Position numbers and translations under genes: made by a program. Positions 1 through 6,514 of a stretch of 10,209 nt of DNA are shown piece after piece. Below the pieces are notes generated by a model. It saw only the letters and a list, made by a program, of their open reading frames with translations. It did not search any database and was not told the DNA's origin. Each line of letters opens with the position of its first letter. The first letter of the stretch is position 1. The stretch spans positions 1 through 10,209 of the forward strand of contig JAQVQT010000059.1 in the NCBI GenBank assembly GCA_028701435.1, written 5' to 3'. The stretch comes from Smithellaceae bacterium. GTDB taxonomy: Bacteria; Desulfobacterota; Syntrophia; Syntrophales; Smithellaceae.

Positions 1-353
1 AGATCGCCTTTGAGAATGACGGTAAAGGGAATGACCGCGACGGCCGGCGGAACGGCGGCAATCAGCACGAAGCCGGTCCACAAACGTGGATCGTGAACGA
101 GCAGCGCCGAAGCGGTCAGAATGACGCCTCCCAGCACCATATACGTCATCGCGATGCCGGCCAGGGAAGGCGCGAGAATCGCCCGGGGATGGCGGAAATA
201 GCTGTTGGGAACATGAATGGTGGCCAGCGTCATGACCAGCGCGAGCGCGGGCATCATCGCCGGCGCCGTCCACCGGGCGGGTTGCGGCAGCGCAAGCCCG
301 AAAACAACGGCCAGAAGAAAGATCACATTGCGGTTGCCGAGCAGTCGAATCAT
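1..353 (-). CDS. BASS/SBF-like (bile acid:sodium symporter-like) transporter, 5' part only
   Basis: The gene is open from ATG at 353 to the left edge of the window (117 codons), so the C-terminal part is missing. The start is supported by AGGAGG just upstream on the minus strand, although its spacing to the ATG is short (3 nt). The translation is strongly hydrophobic with at least three membrane segments: about residues 9-22, 30-48 and 62-84, with a fourth starting near 92. The stretch near residues 100-117 (PPAVAVIPFTVILKGD) resembles the conserved helix-loop of SBF-like transporters of the BASS fold. If so, the product is an inner-membrane sodium-coupled carrier for an organic anion, substrate unknown. 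It is divergent from the K+ uptake operon and need not be related to it. An AEC-type carrier or another 10-TM family remains possible, because only about a third of the protein is visible. Confidence 0.6.
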   Translation of the reverse strand, partial: MIRLLGNRNVIFLLAVVFGLALPQPARWTAPAMMPALALVMTLATIHVPNSYFRHPRAILAPSLAGIAMTYMVLGGVILTASALLVHDPRLWTGFVLIAAVPPAVAVIPFTVILKGD

Positions 354-395
354 TGGCCTCCTGAAAAAATCATCATTTCAGTTTTCCGGTGAATC

Positions 396-416
396 ATTCT
401 GGATGCGTTCCAGGAT
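396..416. promoter_or_regulatory. Short imperfect inverted repeat in the divergent intergenic region
   Basis: Two 8-base arms, ATTCTGGA and TCCAGGAT, are separated by TGCGT. The inner five bases (CTGGA/TCCAG) pair perfectly, and one outer pair is a G-T mismatch. It lies in the 161-base gap between the divergent transporter gene and the K+ uptake operon, where an operator would be expected. A chance origin is quite possible at this length. No convincing sigma-70 promoter was found in this gap; GATAAT at 448-453 has no good -35 partner. Confidence 0.2.
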
Positions 417-514
417 TACTTTACCCAAACGCGTGGAATTTTTCACTGATAATTTTCAAAACCTGTGTTAAACTTTATTCCAGAAAGGGGCAAGAAGGAA
501 AATCTTTTTATCCC

Positions 515-2329
515 ATGGGCTATTTCAATAACGAGGCGCTGTTTAAAAAATTTTATGTCGCGTCCGACTGGGCGGAGATCATCGGTTCATCCCTCGCCGC
601 GCTCGCCGGTTTTGTCTTTGCCCTGTCCTCACTGCTTTTCTGCAGTTTGGTCCTTTTTGATTTCGGTTTCCGGAAAACCGCGACGGACAACCTGGTCGTC
701 CACCAGACCTACCTTCTTCTGCTCTCGTCATTGTTTATCTCCAAGCTGCTTATTGAACTGCTGGCCTTTCGCTCCACGAAATGGTTCGCCCTGCTGTTCC
801 GCGTCCTGGTTCTGGCGGTTGTCTTTGTGATTTTGCTTGCGCAGCTTCACGCGCTCCCGGATGCCTGGTCCGGGGTTTCCGGCGCGCTGGACGGCAGGAA
901 GGCCCTCCTTCTGGGGTCGCTGGTGCTGATGGCCACGCAAATGCATCACCTGTCGGGCACACTCAACCGGATCAATGTTTCCCCTTCCTTTCTTTTTGCC
1001 GGAAGTTTTCTGGTCATGATTCTCATCGGCAGCGGACTGCTGATGCTGCCCAACGCCACACTTCAACCCATTTCCGCCTATGAGGCGCTTTTTACGGCCA
1101 CCAGCGCTGTGTGCGTGACCGGCATGATGATTGTTGACCCCTCCGCGGTCTTTTCTCCCATGGGAAAAAACATCATTCTGGGGCTCATCCAGGTGGGCGG
1201 GCTGGGCATTATGACCTTTACAGGATTTTTCAGCTACCTCTTCCTGGGCTCCGCCTCCCTGAGAGACCGGTTTCTGCTGAAGGATTTCTTTTCCGGCGAT
1301 CAGTTGGGAGGCCTGTATAAACTTCTGCTGAAAATCCTGCTGTTCACGATTCTAGTGGAAGCGGCGGGTGCAATCCTAATCTACCGCATGATGGAAGGCG
1401 ACTGGATGCACAAAACCCACAACGCCGTCTTTCACGCGGTTTCCGCCTTCTGCAACGCCGGGTTTTCGGTGAATCCGCAGGGGATGGACGCACTGCACCT
1501 GCAAACGAATTTTTCCCTGCAATTCATCATTTGCGGACTGGTCCTTCTGGGAGGAATCGGCTTTCCCATTCTGCTTTATTTCTACAAGGTCCTCAAGTTC
1601 AAAGCGAAATCTTTGTGTTACCGGGCGGTCGGCAGAAAACTCCCGCATGAAGTCCTGCTGCTGGCCATAGGCGAGCGTCTTGCGCTGCACACGACCCTTG
1701 TGCTATTGGTGCTGGGAGCGTTCTTGTATTACGCTTTTGAGGCGGGCGGTCTCCAGCCGGACCATTTCGACCTGTCGCAGGGAATGACGGCATTCGTCGC
1801 GAGCGTCAACGCGCGCACGTCCGGCTTCAGCATGACGGATCCGGGAGGGTGGTCTTATCCGACGGTATTTCTGACGATCTTTCTGATGTGGGTCGGCGCT
1901 TCTCCGGGATCGACGGGCGGCGGCATCAAGACGACGACGCTCGCCGTCGCGGTGAAAACCGTGGCCTCTTTTTTACGGGGAAAAGACCGGCTGGAAATCG
2001 ACAACCGGCAAATCGGCCCGTCCACCATCGTTCGGGCGTTTTCGGTGATTGTGCTGTCGCTGGCGTTTATTTTTGCGGGATTCATGCTGCTGTTGATTTT
2101 TGATCCGGGCAGAAATCCCGTGCATCTGCTGTTCGAATCCGTGGCCGCTTTTTCCACCACCGGGCTGTCCATCGCCGGCACGATAACACTCAGCACGCCG
2201 AGCCAGGTGGTTCTGTTGATTTTAATGTTTGTCGGTCGTATCGGTCCGGTCATCGTATTATCGGGCTTTCTCGCAACACAAACCCAAAACCTCTACCGCC
2301 TGCCGGTGGAGAACATCAAAATGAATTGA
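515..2329 (+). CDS. ktrB: K+ uptake channel-like subunit, KtrB/TrkH family
   Basis: This is the membrane subunit of a Ktr/Trk K+ uptake system, 604 residues from ATG 515. All four pore-loop signatures are visible, each with its filter glycine: CVTGM (G203), FCNAGF (G316), NARTSGF (G437) and FSTTGL (G540). The family hallmark GASPGSTGGGIKTTT follows at 461-475. The C-terminal GRIGP at 574-578 favours KtrB over E. coli-type TrkH. About 155 extra N-terminal residues contain roughly four hydrophobic segments (about 22-52, 61-85, 90-110, 129-145) before the core begins near 158. Family members are usually about 450-480 residues. An upstream in-frame ATG at 389 would add 42 residues of non-membrane, low-plausibility sequence, so 515 was chosen, although its upstream GAAGGA is rather distant. 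The gating subunit begins 8 bases after the stop. Confidence 0.92.
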   Translation: MGYFNNEALFKKFYVASDWAEIIGSSLAALAGFVFALSSLLFCSLVLFDFGFRKTATDNLVVHQTYLLLLSSLFISKLLIELLAFRSTKWFALLFRVLVLAVVFVILLAQLHALPDAWSGVSGALDGRKALLLGSLVLMATQMHHLSGTLNRINVSPSFLFAGSFLVMILIGSGLLMLPNATLQPISAYEALFTATSAVCVTGMMIVDPSAVFSPMGKNIILGLIQVGGLGIMTFTGFFSYLFLGSASLRDRFLLKDFFSGDQLGGLYKLLLKILLFTILVEAAGAILIYRMMEGDWMHKTHNAVFHAVSAFCNAGFSVNPQGMDALHLQTNFSLQFIICGLVLLGGIGFPILLYFYKVLKFKAKSLCYRAVGRKLPHEVLLLAIGERLALHTTLVLLVLGAFLYYAFEAGGLQPDHFDLSQGMTAFVASVNARTSGFSMTDPGGWSYPTVFLTIFLMWVGASPGSTGGGIKTTTLAVAVKTVASFLRGKDRLEIDNRQIGPSTIVRAFSVIVLSLAFIFAGFMLLLIFDPGRNPVHLLFESVAAFSTTGLSIAGTITLSTPSQVVLLILMFVGRIGPVIVLSGFLATQTQNLYRLPVENIKMN

Positions 2330-2337
2330 AGGGAAAG

Positions 2338-3018
2338 ATGAAATACATCATTATCGGTTTAGGATTTTTCGGTTCGTCGCTCGCGGCCAAACTGACGTCG
2401 CTGGGCCACGAAGTCATCGGCATCGACCGCCGGAGCGAGCGTGCCGATGAACTCAAAGACAAAATCACCAACGTCATGATCATGGATTGCACCAAGCCCG
2501 CCGCGATTTCGGCCCTGCCGCTTTCGGACGTGGACGCCGTCATCGTCGCCGTCGGCGAGGATATCGGTTCTTCCGTCCTGATTCTGTCCATGCTGAAAAA
2601 GCAAAAGGTGAAACGGATCATCGGCCGGGCCATCAACCCCATGCACCATAACATCCTCGGCGAGCTGGGCATTGAAGAAATCGTCCATCCCGAAGAAGAC
2701 ACGGCCACGGAACTGGCCGCCATTCTCATGGTGCAAAACGCCGTCAACACGATGATCGTCAATGATAAAATCATTATCGCCGAACTGAAGATACCCGACG
2801 CGTACGTCGGCCATTCCCTCGAAGCCGTCAACCTCGAAGACCGCTTCGGCATCCGCCCGGTGGCCGTCAAAATCGCCCCGGAGGAAAAGAGCCTGCCCGC
2901 GCTCCTCGGCAAAGAGTACGATGTGGACCTGTCCTGCGATCCGCACCGTCTGCTGGGCGTGAAAGACCGGCTGATCGTCATCGGCAGGCTGGACAAAATT
3001 AAACGATTCATGGATTAG
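2338..3018 (+). CDS. ktrA: K+ uptake gating subunit, RCK/TrkA-N plus TrkA-C (KtrA)
   Basis: This is a soluble regulatory ring subunit that binds nucleotide and gates the KtrB pore. It has 226 residues, normal for single-RCK KtrA (E. coli TrkA has two RCK units and is twice as long). A Rossmann fold opens the protein: G7-L-G9-F-F-G12, then an acidic residue at the end of strand 2 (GID, D30) that should contact the nucleotide ribose. The R97 and HPEE (117-120) region matches the RCK_N dimer core. Residues of about 140-226 form the TrkA_C (RCK_C) lobe. ATG 2338 is preceded by AGGGAA. An in-frame TTG at 2326 overlapping the upstream stop is a weaker start. Its position 8 bases after ktrB implies co-translation. 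Confidence 0.92.
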   Translation: MKYIIIGLGFFGSSLAAKLTSLGHEVIGIDRRSERADELKDKITNVMIMDCTKPAAISALPLSDVDAVIVAVGEDIGSSVLILSMLKKQKVKRIIGRAINPMHHNILGELGIEEIVHPEEDTATELAAILMVQNAVNTMIVNDKIIIAELKIPDAYVGHSLEAVNLEDRFGIRPVAVKIAPEEKSLPALLGKEYDVDLSCDPHRLLGVKDRLIVIGRLDKIKRFMD

Positions 3019-3036
3019 CCAGGAGGAACCAACGCC

Positions 3037-4239
3037 ATGACCTATTACGTTCTCATCGCCTTCTGTGTCATCATTCTCCTCGCGTACATCTTTGACATCA
3101 CCGCCAAGTACACCCGGGTTCCGGGCGTGATTCTGCTCATCGCGACCGGCATGTTCATCAATTACCTGGCTTCCTCCTTTAAAATCGGCATTCCAGACAT
3201 GTCAGGAATGCTCCCCCTCATGGGCACCCTCGGACTGATCCTGATCGTTCTGGAAGGGAGCCTCGATCTGGCGATCCGCCGCGACAAGAGCAAACTCATC
3301 ATCGGATCGGTCTCCTCGGCCATCATCCTTTTTGCCGTGATGGTCGGCGTCTTCACGTACGTGGCGGTGTATTTTCTCCATTACGAGCTTCAGGCCTCTT
3401 TGCTCAACATCATTCCGTTTGCCGTGATCAGCAGCGCCGTCGCCATTCCCTCTGCGGCGGGCCTGAATCCGGAAGACCGGGAATTTGTCACCTACGAAAG
3501 TTCCATCTCCGACATCATCGGCATCCTCGCGTTTGATTTCATCCTTTTGAGCAGCGGTTCCCTGGGGGCAGGCGTACTGCGCTTTATCGCTGAACTGATT
3601 CTGACTTTCATGGTTTCCGTTCTCCTGAGCGGGGGCCTGGCCATTTTGCTGCACAAGATCAGCCATCATGTCAAATACGTCATCATCATGACCGTGATCA
3701 TCCTCGTTTACGCGCTGGCCAAGCTGATTCACCTGCCGTCGCTGCTCGTTGTTTTGATCTTCGGTCTGGTCATGAACAACAACGTTCTTTTCAAAAACGA
3801 ATTCTCCGCAAAATGGATCAACTTTGATGAATTCAACACGGATCTCGGCGCCTTTAAAAACATCGTATTCGAACTGACCTTTATCATCCGCTGCTTCTTT
3901 TTTATCCTGTTCGGATTTTACACCCGGCTGTCCGACCTGCTCAACCTCAACAACCTGATGATCGCGGCCGCCATAGCCGCATCCATTTTCGTTTTCCGGG
4001 CGCTTTTCTTCAAAATTGTCCTGCGCCTGCCGCTCAATCCCCTGCTGTATTTCGCTCCCCGAGGGCTGATTACCATTCTGCTGTTCTTCAGCATTCCGTC
4101 CATTCTGCTTTTGCCCTTCATCAACGTGGGCATCGTCACGCAGGTCATCTTCCTCACGATTCTGATGATGACGTTCGGCAATATGATTTTCAGCAAGGAC
4201 AAAACGCCGGAGGCCCTGGGGACACAGATGCGGCGCTGA
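3037..4239 (+). CDS. Cation:proton antiporter, CPA (NhaP/Na_H_Exchanger) family
   Basis: This 400-residue inner-membrane antiporter exchanges Na+ or K+ for protons. It has an N-terminal helix, 'TRVPGVILLIATGMF' (26-40), typical of the family. The unwound helix segment is VISSAVAIPSA (130-140), followed by ESSISD at 154-159, which aligns with the ion-binding ES-x-x-ND of CPA1 proteins. D159 is kept but the preceding Asn is Ser (S158). A conserved Arg in IIRCFFFILFG (R285) and APRGLI (340-345) are also CPA1-like features. The start is fixed by AGGAGG at about 3021-3026. It lies 18 bases after ktrA, so it is probably the third gene of one K+/Na+ homeostasis operon. A soluble C-terminal domain is absent; the protein ends about 20 residues after the last helix. 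Ion specificity cannot be read from the sequence. Confidence 0.88.
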   Translation: MTYYVLIAFCVIILLAYIFDITAKYTRVPGVILLIATGMFINYLASSFKIGIPDMSGMLPLMGTLGLILIVLEGSLDLAIRRDKSKLIIGSVSSAIILFAVMVGVFTYVAVYFLHYELQASLLNIIPFAVISSAVAIPSAAGLNPEDREFVTYESSISDIIGILAFDFILLSSGSLGAGVLRFIAELILTFMVSVLLSGGLAILLHKISHHVKYVIIMTVIILVYALAKLIHLPSLLVVLIFGLVMNNNVLFKNEFSAKWINFDEFNTDLGAFKNIVFELTFIIRCFFFILFGFYTRLSDLLNLNNLMIAAAIAASIFVFRALFFKIVLRLPLNPLLYFAPRGLITILLFFSIPSILLLPFINVGIVTQVIFLTILMMTFGNMIFSKDKTPEALGTQMRR

Positions 4240-4275
4240 GAAGCGGGTTCAAGGGCATTATGTCTCGACAAGATT

Positions 4276-4379
4276 GTCATTGCGGTGAGCCGAAGCCCTG
4301 AGCAAAGCGAAGGGGAAGCGAAGCAATCTACGCCATTGATAAGATGAGATTGCTTCGTCCCTTCGTTCCTCGCAAAGAC
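4276..4379. repeat. Imperfect palindromic intergenic repeat (GTCATTGCG...GAAGCAATCT type)
   Basis: The inner arms CGAAGCAATCT (4319-4329) and AGATTGCTTCG (4347-4357) are perfect 11-base inverted repeats around a 17-base loop. The outer ends GTCATTGC (4276-4283) and GCAAAGAC (4372-4379) pair with one mismatch. The left arm is longer than the right because it carries an extra CCGAAGCCCTGAGCAAAGCGAAGGG-like block (about 4291-4315). The general sequence resembles dispersed intergenic palindromes seen in many bacterial genomes. It sits between two convergent operons. A T-rich run follows on the plus strand (4394-4403), so a role in two-way transcription termination is possible but not shown. Confidence 0.75.
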
Positions 4380-4419
4380 CTTCGTTTAGTAAATTATTTT
4401 TCTATTGCGTCATCTGGAA

Positions 4420-6129
4420 TCAATGGTTGAAGTGGAGCCGAACGCAGTTTTGACCCGCGCCGGACTCGATGGCCGCTTGATCCGCAAGGCTCCGGATCAT
4501 GTAACCGGCCAGTTTGAGCGGGGCGTCCGGATCCGTCAGAAGATCCTTCGCTTCCGGCCTTGAGGCGGCAAGCTCGATGGGCTTTCCCTCATGGGTCATG
4601 TCCACATCCAGATTGAACTCATCGAAACGGACGGTCATCGCAACGGGCTTCCGGGTCAGGGCGTTTTCCACGACCGCTTCGTACCATTCAATCATGGCCG
4701 CCTTCGCCTTGTAGATGACCTCACTCCGGGCGCCCCAGGCGCGGCCCTGCTCCTCCATGAAATGGTCGATGGCTTCGGACGGATTCTCTCCGGGATTCAG
4801 GACCAGCGAAGTTTTTTTGGCGATGCCGATGCGGAAGATCAGATTCAGCACCACCGCGCAGATCGTTGCCAGCGACAGAGAGGAGCTGAAAACCGGCTTG
4901 ATCCACGGGTGGACATTCCGGTATAGCTCCGGAGCAAATTCGATGCTGAGTCCGAAGATGATGGAAATCCCGATAACAAAGGTCTTGCGTGCGTCAATCA
5001 TGCGGGACATGATAATTTGCAGACCGGCCAAAATCATGAAGCTCACGGCAAAAATCAACGAAGCCCCCATGATGGGCGTGGGCATGATGACGAAGATGGA
5101 AGCGAACTTGGGAAAGAAGGCGAGCAGGATCAGAATGATTCCGGTGCTGTAGGCGATGCGGCGGCTGGTTGCGCCTGTGGCGATGGAAAGCCCGATGTTG
5201 CTTGACGAAACGGATTGTCCCAGGGCGCCCAGCATGCCCGACAGAATATTGCTGATCCCGCAGGCCAAAACGCCGCCGCTGATGTTAACCATGTCGGGGC
5301 GCTTCCACTGGGCATCGTTGATTTTCTGGCAGGTGGTTACGTCTCCCATGGTTTTGAGAGCCGACGAGAGAGCCGCCACGAGAAAGGGGGCTAAAAGAAC
5401 CCATTCAAAAGAAAATCCGTAATGGCCGACGGCAGGCAGGGCAAAGAAGGGGGCCTCCTTCATCACCTGAAAGGTTTCCCAACTCAGGAGGCCCGCCATG
5501 GCGGACGCCGCGTATCCGACGAGCATTCCCAAGAGCACCGAATACAGGCGAAGTTTGCCCCTGCCCCAGACATTGAAGCAGGCCATGGCCCCCAGCGTAA
5601 TCACGGCGATAAGAATAGCCGTCACATCCGGAACGGCGTGCATCCGGTCGATGCCCAGAAACTTCCGGACGGCAAGGGGAACGACCTCGATCCCCACCAT
5701 CGTCACAATGGTGCCCGTCACCTCGGCGGGAAAGACGGCCCGCATTCGCGACAACAAACGGGAGAAGAAAGCCTCGAAACAACCGGCAACCGCCGTCATG
5801 CCGAAGATCAGGGAAAGCCCGCCCATTTTGCCCGCCATCAGCGATGCCGACAGAAAGGCAGGCCCGTTGAGAAGCGGACACAGATACCCGGAGCCGACCG
5901 GCCCCCGGTTGACGGCCTGCAGAATTGTTCCGATGCCCGTGGCCAGCATGGCCATTCGAATCAGCCCTTCCGCCTCCTCCAGGTTTCCACCGATGGCTTC
6001 AATGATAATGACGGGAAAGATAAAGGCGATGGCCATCAGGGAGATATGCTGAAAGCCCATCAGAACCAGCGCGATCCAGCCGGGGTTTTCATCAACGCCA
6101 TAAAGAAGATTGGAGGGTTTACGGGGCAT
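4420..6129 (-). CDS. NCS2 (xanthine/uracil permease-like) protein with C-terminal RsbW/HATPase-like domain
   Basis: This 569-residue protein starts at ATG 6129, preceded by GAGGA about 8 bases upstream; a TTG at 6144 would add five residues but has no ribosome site. Residues of about 15-435 form the NCS2 (UraA-fold) membrane domain. FQHISL with the TM1 Gln-His pair lies at 26-31. The NCS2 signature appears as S310-N-I-G-L-S-I-A-T-G319. The TM8 motif reads LKTMGD, with Lys259 where the family has a substrate-binding Glu. Ser310 stands where TM10 has Gln, Glu or Pro. Residues of about 445-569 are soluble and resemble a divergent RsbW/HATPase_c_2 domain: a helix ending EAVVENAL (484-491), strands VRFDEFNLDVDM, then THEGKPIEL (512-520), and LAGYMIRSLADQ (540-551). 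It is the last gene after the phosphatase and STAS genes, 11 bases past the STAS stop. Family assignment is firm, the tail assignment is by eye, and the substrate is unknown. Confidence 0.85.
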   Translation of the reverse strand: MPRKPSNLLYGVDENPGWIALVLMGFQHISLMAIAFIFPVIIIEAIGGNLEEAEGLIRMAMLATGIGTILQAVNRGPVGSGYLCPLLNGPAFLSASLMAGKMGGLSLIFGMTAVAGCFEAFFSRLLSRMRAVFPAEVTGTIVTMVGIEVVPLAVRKFLGIDRMHAVPDVTAILIAVITLGAMACFNVWGRGKLRLYSVLLGMLVGYAASAMAGLLSWETFQVMKEAPFFALPAVGHYGFSFEWVLLAPFLVAALSSALKTMGDVTTCQKINDAQWKRPDMVNISGGVLACGISNILSGMLGALGQSVSSSNIGLSIATGATSRRIAYSTGIILILLAFFPKFASIFVIMPTPIMGASLIFAVSFMILAGLQIIMSRMIDARKTFVIGISIIFGLSIEFAPELYRNVHPWIKPVFSSSLSLATICAVVLNLIFRIGIAKKTSLVLNPGENPSEAIDHFMEEQGRAWGARSEVIYKAKAAMIEWYEAVVENALTRKPVAMTVRFDEFNLDVDMTHEGKPIELAASRPEAKDLLTDPDAPLKLAGYMIRSLADQAAIESGAGQNCVRLHFNH

Positions 6130-6140
6130 GCGCCTTTTCC

Positions 6141-6473
6141 TCAAAAGGAGCGAAGGGCTTCTTCCTGGTCCGTGAAGACGGCGAACAACTGGGTGAAGCC
6201 GGCCATATCCAGGATCTCCAGGATCGGACTTGGAACGGATAAAAGGGCCACCCTGCCGCCTTGGTCTTCCGCCCGTTTCGCGAAGAAAAGAAGATGCCGC
6301 AGGGCCGCCGAGCTGATGTAGTCGAGATTGGCCAGATCCAGCAGGAAGTTTTTGTCTCCGGCGTCGATCATCGGCATGACCTGCTCTTCAAAAAAAGGCG
6401 CCGCTGCCGCATCGAGACGCCCCTGAACGGCAAGAATCACAACATCCTTTTGTCTTTTGGACCATACTTTCAT
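6141..6473 (-). CDS. STAS-domain protein, anti-sigma factor antagonist type (RsbV/SpoIIAA-like)
   Basis: This 110-residue single STAS domain is the normal length for SpoIIAA/RsbV. The start ATG 6473 has AAGGA seven bases upstream; a longer in-frame form to 6518 overlaps the phosphatase stop and has an implausible basic leader. The fold pattern is clear: strand VVILAVQGRLDAAAA, DLANLDYISSAALR (46-59) and the C-terminal helix PILEILDMAGFTQLFAVF. Aligned with SpoIIAA Ser58, the phosphorylatable residue is probably Ser55. The next two positions are Ala-Ala instead of Ser-Gly. In known circuits such a protein is phosphorylated by an RsbW-type kinase and dephosphorylated by a PP2C. Here the phosphatase is encoded 41 bases upstream and an RsbW-like domain is carried by the next gene, so it is the likely link between them. 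Partners are inferred from context. Confidence 0.88.
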   Translation of the reverse strand: MKVWSKRQKDVVILAVQGRLDAAAAPFFEEQVMPMIDAGDKNFLLDLANLDYISSAALRHLLFFAKRAEDQGGRVALLSVPSPILEILDMAGFTQLFAVFTDQEEALRSF

Positions 6474-6514
6474 GAAACATTCCTTGTCGCCGGCTTCGCG
6501 CAAGCGGCGGCGGA

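Noticed and set aside
441..481. Sigma-70 promoter for the K+ uptake operon
   Set aside because: GATAAT (448-453) and TTAAAC (468-473) look like -10 boxes, but neither has a -35 box at 16-18 bases.
389..514. An upstream in-frame start for the KtrB gene adding 42 residues
   Set aside because: The added residues are not membrane-like or family-like, and the sequence before ATG 389 lacks a ribosome site. The ATG at 515 begins the plausible protein.
579..845. The four extra KtrB helices as a voltage-sensor-like domain
   Set aside because: Only scattered Arg/Lys residues are present (R86, K89, R96), and there is no Arg-every-third-residue S4 pattern.
2316..3011. A 231-codon open frame antisense to ktrA
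   Set aside because: It is low-complexity, Ser/Arg/Met-rich and without family features, while the plus strand encodes a clear RCK protein.
5422..6321. A 299-codon open frame on the plus strand opposite the permease and STAS genes
   Set aside because: Its composition is polar, rich in Gly, Arg, His and Gln, with no recognisable domain. The minus-strand genes here have clear family motifs, so this is a codon-bias shadow.
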